Below, piece after piece: positions 1 to 8,466 of a stretch of 64,000 nucleotides of DNA. The DNA comes from Gilvimarinus sp. 2_MG-2023. GTDB lineage: Bacteria; Pseudomonadota; Gammaproteobacteria; Pseudomonadales; Cellvibrionaceae. The stretch is taken from NCBI RefSeq assembly GCF_030547685.1, contig NZ_JAUOQM010000048.1, positions 1-64,000 of the forward strand, given 5' to 3'. Each line of letters opens with the position of its first letter. Positions within the stretch are counted from its first letter, which is position 1. The translations under genes and the position numbers were made by a program. Under the pieces are notes generated by a model. That model was not told where the DNA came from and ran no database searches. It saw nothing but the letters and a program-made list of their open reading frames with translations.

Positions 1-242
1 TGGTTGGTTTGGCGCTTACATTTGACAGTGCCGTTGGCTTGGGCGCGCTGAGCTTCGAGCAATACGTAGCCAGACAATAGTAAACCGGCTAAATCCCCAA
101 TCACGGGCACTAACCCGATAATAGAATCTAGGCCAATCCTAAAGCGAGTTAAGGGAATGGGAATGCTACTGTCGGTTAACCGGCTAAAGGTGTCCAGTCG
201 CGCCAGTATGGCCTGTTCTTGCTCTAGTGTTGGCTTGGGCAT
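1..242 (-). CDS. DUF4112 family membrane protein (3' end cut by window edge)
   Basis: The reading frame starts at the ATG whose complement lies at 240-242 and runs off the left edge, so only the first 80 or so residues are visible. They contain the hallmark GLDSIIGLVPVIGDLAG, followed by a hydrophobic LLLSGYVLLEAQRA segment, which matches the DUF4112 family of small predicted inner-membrane proteins of unknown function. The start lies 38 bp downstream of the oxidoreductase gene at 281-928 on the same strand, so the two may be co-transcribed. Family assignment rests on the GLD...PxxGD motif; the function is unknown. Confidence 0.7.
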   Translation of the reverse strand, partial: MPKPTLEQEQAILARLDTFSRLTDSSIPIPLTRFRIGLDSIIGLVPVIGDLAGLLLSGYVLLEAQRAQANGTVKCKRQTN

Positions 243-280
243 AGCGTTAGTGGTCTGGTGTTATTGAGTTAGGGGCCGGT

Positions 281-928
281 TTAATCGGTTTCAGCGCCGA
301 TTTCTTGCAGTGCTTGCTTAAAGGTAGCGCTTTCTTGCGCACCAGATATTAAATATTTGCTGTTTACGATAAACGCGGGTACCGCCGTAATGCCAGCTTG
401 TTGGTAGGTGGCTTCGTCTTTACGCACTGCCTGTTCGTATTGATCTGAGTTTAGTACTTGTTCAGCGCTTTCTGGCGCGAGCCCTATGCTGGCGGCGCAG
501 CGAGTTAGTACGTCGTGGTCAGAGACGTCTTCGGCTCGGCCGAAATAGGCGTCAAACAGCGCTTGTTTCATGGCGGTTTGTTGGCCTTGTTTGCCTGCCC
601 ATTTCACCAGCCTGTGTGCGTCAAAGGTGTTGCATGTACTGCGCTCTTGCAGCTTGTCAAAATTAATTCCAAGGTCTTTGGCAATTTTTATCATTTGGTC
701 TTGATTGGTGCGCATTTCGTCTTCGGTGCCGCCGTACTTTTTTACCAGTGCAGGCAGTATGGGCTCGGCCTCGCCATTGTGTGAGGGGTCTAACTCGAAT
801 GCGTGCCAGTGTAGAGTGAAGTTGTGTTCGCTGCTTAATTCTTCAATGGCTTTCTCTAGGCGGGCGTAACCTATGGCGCACCAAGGGCAGGCGATGTCGG
901 AAACGATATCGATTTGAATGTCGGACAT
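281..928 (-). CDS. DsbA-family thiol oxidoreductase, FrnE-like
   Basis: A 215-residue protein of the DsbA/FrnE branch of the thioredoxin superfamily. The redox motif is CPWC at residues 14-17, directly after the first beta strand, and the cis-proline loop is seen near the C-terminus as GITAVPAFIVN. A helical insertion lies between them, as usual in FrnE and 2-hydroxychromene-2-carboxylate isomerase relatives. There is no signal peptide, so the protein is expected in the cytoplasm as a thiol-disulfide oxidoreductase or isomerase, with FrnE-type proteins linked to oxidative stress. The ATG is preceded by an AGG about 7 nt upstream. It probably shares a transcript with the DUF4112 gene downstream. 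The physiological substrate cannot be read from the sequence. Confidence 0.88.
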   Translation of the reverse strand: MSDIQIDIVSDIACPWCAIGYARLEKAIEELSSEHNFTLHWHAFELDPSHNGEAEPILPALVKKYGGTEDEMRTNQDQMIKIAKDLGINFDKLQERSTCNTFDAHRLVKWAGKQGQQTAMKQALFDAYFGRAEDVSDHDVLTRCAASIGLAPESAEQVLNSDQYEQAVRKDEATYQQAGITAVPAFIVNSKYLISGAQESATFKQALQEIGAETD

Positions 929-1777
929 AATTGGGCCTGTTGAGTAATAAAATTTCGCGTTCGGTTAATGTAACACGTCGCTTCGCTTTGTACTCAGATT
1001 CGCTATGGATGGCACAGTTCCGTGATCGTAACGCCGTAAATTAAAGGTATAAGCGCCGTTTGTGTCTATTCCGAGCATTGATATTTAGCAGCATCTTGTT
1101 CACAAGCGAGCTTGAGCCAAAGGGTGGGGTTGTTACGCACATCCTCTAAGGTGTGGTCTTTTTTGATTTATCACGCCTATTGGTTGATTTATTGGTTAAC
1201 CAATTAAGATAAATGGCACTATCTTTGTAGTTAGTGGCATAAAGTATTAACAAATGCGCCAAATTCTTCACTATGTGCCATTTATACAGATTGGTTCACA
1301 ATAATGGCTGTGCAGATTGTATACATATTGGAATTCAATGCGGTAGTATCTAAAACCTGCTTGATCGGGACAGACGATAATAATGCGTACCTGACTTAAG
1401 CAAGGGCTCAAAGTGGCGAAGTACTAGTGTTCAAACTAGTGAGTGGCGTGGAAATTTGCCTGAGTTCTTTGAGCAAAGTTGATAACAATAACGGACCGAA
1501 TACATAGACATCTATAAGCAAATTGAGTGCTTTGTAAGCTCAGTGCATGTAGGTGTGAGCTTGGCTCTTTACTACGTACTGTGACAGCTAAATTTATACC
1601 CGGACGTCACAAGCTGTGTAGAAAAAACGAATAAATCAGATTCACGCCATATTTCCTGTCATGGTTTTGTCGTTTTGCAGTTTCTTCCAGTCATTCTTTA
1701 AGCCATACGGATGGTGGGCCTCTAGGGGTTTATACATGTCCCGTAATGGCAAATTTATATAAAAATAATAGGAGAAT
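929..1777. other. 850-bp intergenic region upstream of the polysaccharide lyase
   Basis: No convincing coding frame or RNA gene was found here. The region is AT-rich and separates the minus-strand oxidoreductase from the plus-strand lyase. It carries the palindrome at 1191-1204 and extra copies of its half-site. It also has a repeated ACTAGT pair around 1424-1440 (ACTAGT-gttcaa-ACTAGT) and an AT-rich stretch just before the lyase ribosome-binding site. No convincing sigma-70 -35/-10 pair for the lyase could be fixed by eye. The unusual length suggests a regulated promoter region or a long leader. Confidence 0.6.
1191..1204. promoter_or_regulatory. Perfect 14-bp palindrome, candidate operator
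   Basis: ATTGGTTAACCAAT is a perfect inverted repeat. The half-site ATTGGTT recurs at 1179-1185, 12 bp upstream, and again at 1290-1296. The core TGGT-TA-ACCA fits the general TxGTxxxACxA shape bound by FadR-subfamily GntR regulators; that link is an inference. It lies about 580 bp upstream of the lyase start and about 260 bp upstream of the oxidoreductase start, so which gene it serves is open. Confidence 0.45.
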
Positions 1778-1783
1778 ATGCCC

Positions 1784-4090
1784 ATGCATAAGCAAATACG
1801 CATACCCGGAAAACTAACCATGCTCGCGGCGGCCTTGGCCGTTACTCACTCTGCTGCTAGTTTCGCGGCAGTCCCGGTGAGTGTTAATGCGTCTGACCAC
1901 GATGGTAATACACCTGAAAACACACTGGATAATGATCTTTCTACCCGTTGGTCGGCAAATGGCGATGGCCAATGGATAGAGTATGAGTTGGGTGCGGTCG
2001 TTAATGTTGAGTCACTGGATGTGGCTTTCTATAAAGGTGACCAACGCACCACAACCATTGATATTCAAACCTCAACCGATGGCAGTAGTTGGGAGAGTGT
2101 TTATTACGGTGACCAACCGGTAAGCACCGCGCAACAACAAAATATTGATGTGACCGACTCGGTTGCCAGTTATGTTCGTCTGGTCGGCTACGGCAACACC
2201 TCGAACACCTGGAACAGCATTACTGAAGTTGATATCAACAGCTCGGCTATTAGCAGCTCTTCTAGCTCGTCTTCCAGCTCATCAAGTGTCTCCAGTAGTT
2301 CTGCGGGCTCACTTAACGCTTCCGCCAGTAGCGATGATGGTAACGTGGCCAGTAATGTCTTGGACGATGATTTGGAGACGCGCTGGTCTGCAAGTGGCAG
2401 CGGTGCGTGGCTGCAATTAGATCTGGGCTCTGTGCAACAAGTTGGCAGTGTTAATATCGCTTTCTACAAGGGTGATCAGCGCAGCGCTTCGTTTGATATT
2501 CAAACTAGTACAGACGGCTCGAATTGGAATACCGTGCTGTATAGTGGCAATAGCTCAGGCTCTAGCACATCATTAGAATCCTTTGGGGTTGGCGAAACGG
2601 ATGCTCGTTATGTTCGCTACGTGGGCTACGGCAACAGTTCAAACGATTGGAACTCCATTACTGAAATGAGTGTGAGTTCTGAAGGTGGTCAGCAAAGCAG
2701 TTCGTCTTCTTCTAGCTCTAGCGCGAACTCATCGTCTAGCAGCAGTATTTCCTCCTCCTCTTCTTCTGTAGACAACAGCTCTTCATCGAGTTCATCTACA
2801 CCTTGGCAGGGCGGTGGTACTACTTATACGGCCTCACCTGATGATGTCGCCGATGTGTTAGCCGGTGCCTCAGCGGGCGACGAAATTATTGTGACTGGTT
2901 CGGGTGAGATCTCGATCAGTAATGAGCATTTCACCGCGCCGGTTATGATTCGCGCTGCCTCTATTGGTGGAACGACGCTTAGCAATGCGACCATTTCAAA
3001 CAGCAGCAATATTATTCTGCAGGGATTTGTGTTTGGACCTAATGAAGAAAGCACCTACCTGAAAATTGTCAATTCGACCAATATTCAAGTGTTGCGCAAT
3101 GTGTTTGATCACGATGGGATTAAAAACAGTCAGACATCCATCGTCACCACTCAGGCCAGCCAATACATTTCGATTGGTTACAACGAGTTCCGCGGTAAAA
3201 ATGAAATGTTTACCTCCGAGGGTTACAAGCTAACGGGCAGCTATATCAAAACCCAGTTTGATGACCCGCAGATGACGAAAAACTTACATGTATTCCGCAA
3301 TCACTTTAAAGATATTTATCCATACGTACCGGACGGTACCACACCAACCGGTGATTCGGACCGGGAAGTAATGGCTATGGGTATTGCTGACTCGCAAGAT
3401 GTGGTCACTAATAATGTGGTGGAATATAACCTGTTTGAAAATTGTGATGGTGAGAATGAAATTGTAACGGTGAAAACCTCAAACAATAAATTCCGTTATA
3501 ACACCTTTAAAAATTCAATGGGTTCACTGTCATTCCGTTTAGGTTCAAACAACGAAGCGTACGGTAACTACTTCTACGGTGAAGGTGCCAGTGCCAACTG
3601 GGATGATGATAACTATCAAACCGGTGGTATTCGGATTTACGGTGAAGGCCATTTGGTTTACGACAACTATATGGAAAACCTAACCGGTGTCAGCTGGCGT
3701 CGGCCGATCCTGATTGACTCAGGTGACACCTCAGACAGTACCGGTGCCGACAGTCACGAAACGCCTAGTAATAATTCTATTTACGACAATACGATCGTCA
3801 ACAGTGTAGGTGGTGGCATCCATATTGGCAGTGATAATTATGGCAACATGCCTTATAACATCGACATCGATAATAATCTGGTGATCGGTAGTGAAGGTAT
3901 ATTGTTTAATAACTATGCCAATGACTCATCCAACAGTTGGTCCGGTAACCAGGCCTATGCAACGGGTTCTGCCACGGCAGTAGGTGGCGGTTCGCTCGGC
4001 TCGTCTGAGGTGAGTGTACTGTCCAGTGAGCCAAGTATCAGTTCGCCAGGTTACTTAACCGCAAGTGATGTTGGCCCTGACGCACCATAA
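1784..4090 (+). CDS. Secreted PL6-type polysaccharide lyase with two discoidin-like domains
   Basis: Exported, probably alginate-degrading lyase of 768 residues. A signal peptide ends near residue 28 (SFA/AVP). Two F5/8 type C (discoidin, CBM32-like) carbohydrate-binding domains follow at about 30-152 and 177-298; both contain AFYKGDQR and VGYGN plus NSITE. Serine-rich linkers lie at about 155-173 and 305-338. A right-handed beta-helix of the chondroitinase B/alginate lyase family fills 344-768. E557, E559, K564 and R585 keep the spacing of the calcium ligands and catalytic Lys/Arg of chondroitinase B (E243, E245, K250, R271) and the Lys/Arg spacing of AlyGC (K220, R241). I chose the ATG at 1784 because the GGAG at 1771-1774 lies 9 nt upstream; an in-frame ATG at 1778 would be only 3 nt away. 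The gene stands alone, with a terminator after it. Substrate could be alginate or a related uronate polymer. Confidence 0.88.
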   Translation: MHKQIRIPGKLTMLAAALAVTHSAASFAAVPVSVNASDHDGNTPENTLDNDLSTRWSANGDGQWIEYELGAVVNVESLDVAFYKGDQRTTTIDIQTSTDGSSWESVYYGDQPVSTAQQQNIDVTDSVASYVRLVGYGNTSNTWNSITEVDINSSAISSSSSSSSSSSSVSSSSAGSLNASASSDDGNVASNVLDDDLETRWSASGSGAWLQLDLGSVQQVGSVNIAFYKGDQRSASFDIQTSTDGSNWNTVLYSGNSSGSSTSLESFGVGETDARYVRYVGYGNSSNDWNSITEMSVSSEGGQQSSSSSSSSSANSSSSSSISSSSSSVDNSSSSSSSTPWQGGGTTYTASPDDVADVLAGASAGDEIIVTGSGEISISNEHFTAPVMIRAASIGGTTLSNATISNSSNIILQGFVFGPNEESTYLKIVNSTNIQVLRNVFDHDGIKNSQTSIVTTQASQYISIGYNEFRGKNEMFTSEGYKLTGSYIKTQFDDPQMTKNLHVFRNHFKDIYPYVPDGTTPTGDSDREVMAMGIADSQDVVTNNVVEYNLFENCDGENEIVTVKTSNNKFRYNTFKNSMGSLSFRLGSNNEAYGNYFYGEGASANWDDDNYQTGGIRIYGEGHLVYDNYMENLTGVSWRRPILIDSGDTSDSTGADSHETPSNNSIYDNTIVNSVGGGIHIGSDNYGNMPYNIDIDNNLVIGSEGILFNNYANDSSNSWSGNQAYATGSATAVGGGSLGSSEVSVLSSEPSISSPGYLTASDVGPDAP
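2252..2302 (+). repeat. Serine-codon repeat, first interdomain linker
   Basis: Runs of AGC, TCT, TCA and TCG codons encode the first polyserine linker of the lyase, between its two discoidin-like domains. Synonymous serine codons are mixed, so this is protein-level low complexity rather than a DNA microsatellite. Such linkers are typical of secreted carbohydrate-active enzymes in Cellvibrionaceae. Confidence 0.85.
2696..2797 (+). repeat. Serine-codon repeat, second interdomain linker
   Basis: A longer mixed-codon serine tract, interrupted by an AN, an I and a VDN, separates the second discoidin-like domain from the catalytic beta-helix. It is twice the length of the first linker. Confidence 0.85.
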
Positions 4091-4112
4091 AATCAACGAT
4101 TGCACCCGACTT

Positions 4113-4140
4113 GCCGGCCCTAATGGGCCGGCTTTTTTTT
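4113..4140 (+). terminator. Rho-independent terminator of the lyase gene
   Basis: The 8-bp stem GCCGGCCC/GGGCCGGC with a TAAT loop is followed by eight T residues. It sits 22 bp after the lyase stop codon. Confidence 0.92.
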
Positions 4141-4654
4141 GCCTCTTCATTATAGAGTTTGATATTTACCGGTTAAGTCCTCATTTGGGGAAGGCTGAGT
4201 CTATTCTCTTGATATATGCTCATCTTTTATGTGTGGCAATACGCAGTGAAGAGTGATGAGGGCGTCTTTTTTTATTTATGCTACATGGACTTTTTCTGGT
4301 CGGTTGTTCGAGTAACAACAAGTACAGATACTCGCCCCAACGCTAAATTCGGTAGCAGAATATCTAGCTCAACATGAAACGCCGTTAAGCCAAGCTACCA
4401 CGATCCAGTTATTAACCTAGCGCCGGTTACGACTTCCACAACACCTGATACCGCAGAGTCATACTGGCCTTGTAGTTGGGTGTCTAGGGGCGATAAGCAG
4501 TTATTAATACGAAATTCCTGAATGAAGCTCCGCTAAAACTCACTTTTTTTGATCGCTATGAGCGGTGGTTTCTTATTGAGGATGAAAGCAGAAAGTTGTT
4601 TTTTTATTAGACTTGTAGAGCGCCGAGAAAGGTTATTCTTCTTTTACGCTTTGT
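4141..4654. other. 514-bp non-coding stretch
   Basis: I see no supportable gene. A 63-codon frame spanning 4065-4256 overlaps the lyase end and terminator and lacks family features. A small GTTGTT/AACAAC hairpin at 4303-4319 has no T-run. The stretch lies between the lyase terminator and the terminator of the small exported-protein gene that converges on it. Confidence 0.6.
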
Positions 4655-4678
4655 AAAAAAAGCCCCGCAAAGCGGGGC
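4655..4678 (-). terminator. Rho-independent terminator of the small exported-protein gene
   Basis: Reading the minus strand, the stem GCCCCGC/GCGGGGC with a TTT loop is followed by a T-run (A-tract at 4655-4661 on the plus strand). It lies about 43 bp downstream of the stop codon at 4721. Confidence 0.88.
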
Positions 4679-4720
4679 AGAAATAGGAACACGACAGGGG
4701 GAGCCCGCAGGCTCGTATCA

Positions 4721-5008
4721 TTAACCGTTCAGCTTTTTAAATTCGCGAATGGTTTGGTTAAAGGTGTCGGCGTAGCTACGTAACTCATCTTCGGTTTTGC
4801 GAGCTTCGCTTGAGCTCAGACGAGCACAAGACAGGTATTCTTCGGTAGCGCGAACATAGGCTTTTACTTCGTTGTTCACTTTAACCATCTGTGCGGTGAC
4901 CGCTGTTGTTGGGTCGGGAATGGATGGTTTGCTTTGTGGCATTTCGCAGGCCAGAGCAGGGGCCGTTACCAGGGTAAAGATTGCAGCAGTAAACAATGTT
5001 TTTTTCAT
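4721..5008 (-). CDS. Small exported protein of unknown function
   Basis: A 95-residue protein with a clear signal peptide (MKKTLFTAAIFTLVTAPALA, cleavage before CEMPQ). The mature part of about 75 residues is charged, mostly helical and contains two cysteines (the first mature residue and the one in YLSCARL). I start it at the ATG at 5008; a longer frame back to 5101 would put 31 unlikely residues before the signal peptide. Cys at +1 is compatible with a lipoprotein, but Ala at -3 makes an ordinary signal peptidase I site more likely. No Shine-Dalgarno is strong. I do not recognise the family. The gene is monocistronic with its own terminator. Confidence 0.72.
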   Translation of the reverse strand: MKKTLFTAAIFTLVTAPALACEMPQSKPSIPDPTTAVTAQMVKVNNEVKAYVRATEEYLSCARLSSSEARKTEDELRSYADTFNQTIREFKKLNG

Positions 5009-5306
5009 AGCGCTATACCGTATTTTCAATGGCTGTCCTCGCGCTTGGTAAACGCTGGGCAGCGGGTTGGTCTGGTTGTTTGTTGTCGAAGTGTGATGCA
5101 CGTCTCAAACATGGGCGCATTTTGCCACTGAAATACGATGCTGGAAATAGACCCAACTAATTATTTTGTTATGGATGCGGGCGAAAAGTGAACAATTTGT
5201 TATAGCTTGAGGTTATAGCTGGTTTATCTTCTTAGTTCGTGATGGAATTATGTCGCGATTAAGACGTGATGGTTTCGCCAGTTTTAGTGTGACAAAAATA
5301 TGACAT
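5009..5306. other. Intergenic region between valS and the small exported-protein gene
   Basis: It must hold the promoter of the minus-strand gene at 4721-5008, but no -35/-10 pair stands out. An upstream in-frame extension of that gene covers 5009-5101 and is judged non-coding because it precedes the signal peptide. Confidence 0.5.
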
Positions 5307-5335
5307 AAAAAAGCCAGGGCGGGCCCTGGCTTTTT
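5307..5335. terminator. Bidirectional terminator downstream of valS
   Basis: The stem GCCAGGGC/GCCCTGGC with a GG loop is flanked by an A-run before (5307-5312) and a T-run after (5331-5335). On the minus strand it ends valS 45 bp after its stop codon. Confidence 0.88.
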
Positions 5336-5379
5336 AGTGGGGCGTAATGAGCACAGTAAGCGCCGGCCATAGACGCTGT

Positions 5380-8241
5380 TTACTCGTCGATGGCCTCTAT
5401 GGCTTTCAGTTGCTCTGATAAGGCGTCAATACTGTTGCTGTAATCAGCCAGCTTGGCTTTTTCCTTGTCCACTACTGCAGCCGGAGCTTTATCAACAAAG
5501 TTGGCATTGCCGAGTTTACCGGCAATCCGCGCTTTCTCTTTGTTTAAACGCTCCAGTTCCTTGTTAAGCCGCGCCTTTTCGGCAGCGACATCAATAAGGC
5601 CGGCCATGGGCACTAGTATTTCCAGCTTGCCGACCAGGGCGGTGGCCGCCAAAGGGGCTTCATCGCCGGGGTTAAGCCAGGTGATCTCTTCCAGGTTGGC
5701 CAGCTTTTGCAAAAATACGCGGTTGGCTTGAAGCCGGGCTTGGTCGTCGCTGCTGCCTTGCTGCATAAACAGTGGTATGGCCTTGCCCGGGGCAATATTC
5801 ATTTCGCCGCGAATATTGCGCACTCCGACGATCACGCCTTTAAGCCACTCGATGTCGCTGATTGCTTGCTCGTCGATTAAGCTCTGGTCGCTAACCGGGT
5901 AGGGGGCGAGCATGATGGTGTCGCCACTTTGCCCGGCCAGAGTTTTAATGCGCTGCCAGATCTCCTCGGTGATAAACGGAATCAGAGGGTGGGCTAGCCG
6001 CAAGCTGGTTTCCAGTACACGAATGAGTGTGCGGCGGGTGCCGCGTTTTTGTTCGTGACTGGCGTTTTCATCCCATAGTACCGGCTTGGACAGCTCCAGA
6101 TACCAATCGCAGTACTCATTCCAGAAAAACTCGTAGAATGTTTGGGTGGCCAAATCCAGGCGATAGGTATCGAGTGCGTCGCGCATCTTGGCTTCGGCTT
6201 GTTGCAGACGGCCGATAATCCAGCGGTCCGCGAGCGATAGCTCATAGTTTTCACTACCGTTTTGACCGCAATCTTCCCCCTCTGTGTTTTGCAGCACAAA
6301 GCGGGTGGCGTTCCACATTTTATTGCAGAAGTTGCGGTAGCCTTCCACGCGGCCCATATCGAATTTAATGTCGCGCCCGGTGGAGGCAAGCGAGCAGAAG
6401 GTCATGCGCAGGGCATCGGTACCGAAAGACTCAATACCGTCGGGGAATTCCTTGCGGGTTTGCTTTTCGATTTTGGGTGCATCTTTCGGGCGCATCAGGC
6501 CCTTGGTACGCTTGGCAACTAAGTTTTCCAGATCGATACCGTCGATGATATCCAGTGGGTCCAGGACATTGCCCTTGGACTTACTCATTTTCTGGCCCTG
6601 AGCGTCGCGCACCAGTCCGTGCACATACACGGTTTTAAACGGGATTTGCCCCTGGCCGTTTTCGTCTTTTACCAGGTGCATGGTCATCATGATCATACGT
6701 GCCACCCAGAAAAAGATAATATCGAAACCGGTGACCAGTAAGTCGGTAGAGTGGAATTTTTTCAAAAAATCGGTTTGTTCGGGCCAGCCGAGGGTAGAGA
6801 AAGTCCAAAGGCCGGAGCTAAACCAAGTGTCGAGTACATCGTCGTCTTGCTTGAGGCTGACTTCATCGCCCAGGTTGTGCTTGCTGCGCACTTCGGCTTC
6901 ATCGCGGCCCACATAAACCTTGCCGCTGTCGTCATACCAGGCGGGAATGCGGTGACCCCACCACAGTTGACGAGAGATACACCAATCCTGAATGTCGCGC
7001 ATCCAGGAGAAGTACATGTTTTCGTACTGTTTGGGGACAAACTGAATATCGCCGTCTTCCACCGCTTTAATGGCGGGCTCGGCCAAGGGTTTGGTGCTGA
7101 CGTACCACTGATCGGTGAGCCAGGGCTCAATCACCACACCGGAGCGATCACCGCGCGGGACTTTTAGGGCGTGGTCGTCGATTTTGTCTAACAGCCCCTG
7201 AGTATCCAGATCGGCCACGATTTGTTTGCGCGCCGCGTAGCGGTCGAGGCCGGCGTAGGCTTCGGGCAAGCTGGTGTCCAAGTCGTTACGCAGTGAACCG
7301 TCAATGTTAAAGACTTGCGCCTGGGCCAGAATATGCGCGGAATAATCCAACACGTTAATCAGAGCCATGTTATGGCGCTTGCCCACTTCGTAGTCGTTAA
7401 AGTCGTGGGCGGGAGTGATTTTGACGCAGCCGGTACCAAATTCGCGCTCGACATAATCATCCGCCACAATGGGGATGCGTCGGCCCACCAGCGGCAAAAT
7501 AATCTCTTTGCCAATCAGCGCTTGGTAGCGTTCGTCTTCCGGGTGCACCGCGACGGCGGTATCGCCTAGCATGGTTTCCGGGCGGGTGGTGGCGACGACT
7601 AAATAGTTTTTGCCTTCTGCCGTCGTGGCGCCATCGGCCAGTGGGTAGCGCAGATGCCACAGGTGGCCTTTCTCATCGTGGTTTTCCACTTCAACGTCAG
7701 AAATGGCGGTGTGCAGTTTTGGGTCCCAGTTGACCAGGCGCTTACCGCGGTAAATTAAACCGTCATCGTACAGGCGCACAAAGGCCTCTTTTACCGCATC
7801 GGACAAACCGTCGTCCATGGTGAAGCGTTCGCGCGACCAATCCAGCGATGAGCCCAAGCGGCGCAGCTGGCGGGTGATATTGCCGCCGGATTCTTCTTTC
7901 CACTGCCAGACGCGCTCCAGAAACTTCTCACGGCCTAAATCGTGACGGCTGATGCCCTCAGCGGCCAGCTGACGCTCCACCACCATTTGGGTGGCAATAC
8001 CGGCGTGGTCGGTACCCATTTGCCACAGAGTGTCATCGCCTTGCATACGGTGATAGCGCACCATGGCATCCATGACGGCATTATTGAAACCGTGCCCCAT
8101 GTGCAGGTTGCCTGTGACATTGGGTGGGGGAATCATAATGCTGTATGGCTTCTCGCCCCCTTGGGGTTTGAAGTAGCCTTGTTCTTCCCAAGTTTGATAC
8201 CACTGGGATTCGATGGCCTGGGGCTGGTAGGTTTTATCCAT
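5380..8241 (-). CDS. valS: Valine-tRNA ligase
   Basis: Class I aminoacyl-tRNA synthetase that charges tRNA-Val in the cytoplasm; its editing domain hydrolyses Thr-tRNA-Val. The 953 residues match the usual length. The HIGH-type signature is HMGH at residues 47-50, in [15 protein letters not shown]. The KMSKS loop is KMSKS at 551-555. The CP1 editing region (about 200-350) includes [14 protein letters not shown]. The anticodon-binding domain covers about 650-800, and a charged C-terminal coiled coil about 885-953. The gene is monocistronic here: it diverges from the 1005-residue gene and has its own terminator. In Escherichia and Pseudomonas it usually follows pepA and holC, which are not present here. 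Confidence 0.98.
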   Translation of the reverse strand: MDKTYQPQAIESQWYQTWEEQGYFKPQGGEKPYSIMIPPPNVTGNLHMGHGFNNAVMDAMVRYHRMQGDDTLWQMGTDHAGIATQMVVERQLAAEGISRHDLGREKFLERVWQWKEESGGNITRQLRRLGSSLDWSRERFTMDDGLSDAVKEAFVRLYDDGLIYRGKRLVNWDPKLHTAISDVEVENHDEKGHLWHLRYPLADGATTAEGKNYLVVATTRPETMLGDTAVAVHPEDERYQALIGKEIILPLVGRRIPIVADDYVEREFGTGCVKITPAHDFNDYEVGKRHNMALINVLDYSAHILAQAQVFNIDGSLRNDLDTSLPEAYAGLDRYAARKQIVADLDTQGLLDKIDDHALKVPRGDRSGVVIEPWLTDQWYVSTKPLAEPAIKAVEDGDIQFVPKQYENMYFSWMRDIQDWCISRQLWWGHRIPAWYDDSGKVYVGRDEAEVRSKHNLGDEVSLKQDDDVLDTWFSSGLWTFSTLGWPEQTDFLKKFHSTDLLVTGFDIIFFWVARMIMMTMHLVKDENGQGQIPFKTVYVHGLVRDAQGQKMSKSKGNVLDPLDIIDGIDLENLVAKRTKGLMRPKDAPKIEKQTRKEFPDGIESFGTDALRMTFCSLASTGRDIKFDMGRVEGYRNFCNKMWNATRFVLQNTEGEDCGQNGSENYELSLADRWIIGRLQQAEAKMRDALDTYRLDLATQTFYEFFWNEYCDWYLELSKPVLWDENASHEQKRGTRRTLIRVLETSLRLAHPLIPFITEEIWQRIKTLAGQSGDTIMLAPYPVSDQSLIDEQAISDIEWLKGVIVGVRNIRGEMNIAPGKAIPLFMQQGSSDDQARLQANRVFLQKLANLEEITWLNPGDEAPLAATALVGKLEILVPMAGLIDVAAEKARLNKELERLNKEKARIAGKLGNANFVDKAPAAVVDKEKAKLADYSNSIDALSEQLKAIEAIDE

Positions 8242-8288
8242 GGACTGTCTGACCTGTGCCTAAACGATGATAGTGAAACAAAAGCGCG

Positions 8289-8317
8289 ATTATACCGAGT
8301 TTGGCCCGCCAAGTAGA
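8289..8317 (-). promoter_or_regulatory. Candidate valS promoter
   Basis: On the minus strand a consensus -10 TATAAT (complement 8289-8294) lies 17 bp from a weak -35, TCTACT (complement 8312-8317). It would start transcription about 40 bp before the valS ATG. The -10 is convincing; the -35 matches only three of six positions. Confidence 0.45.
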
Positions 8318-8466
8318 GAGCTGTGAGCCGGCGATTGCCCTTTGCTTGGCTGCGGCTTGCTTTCGCAGGCGCTTTGGGTAAAAGTGAAGCAAATCGACCA
8401 TCAAATATCCGCTAAAGTCGCCGGTGTACTTGTGGGCGTACTGACCAAAACAAAAAGAGTCTGTCT

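Noticed and set aside
2252-2797. Serine-codon repeats as a CRISPR or DNA microsatellite
   Set aside because: The repeats are in-frame mixed synonymous serine codons inside the lyase; there are no spacers or constant repeat units.
4065-4256. 63-codon frame after the lyase
   Set aside because: It begins inside the lyase end, crosses the strong terminator and has no recognisable features.
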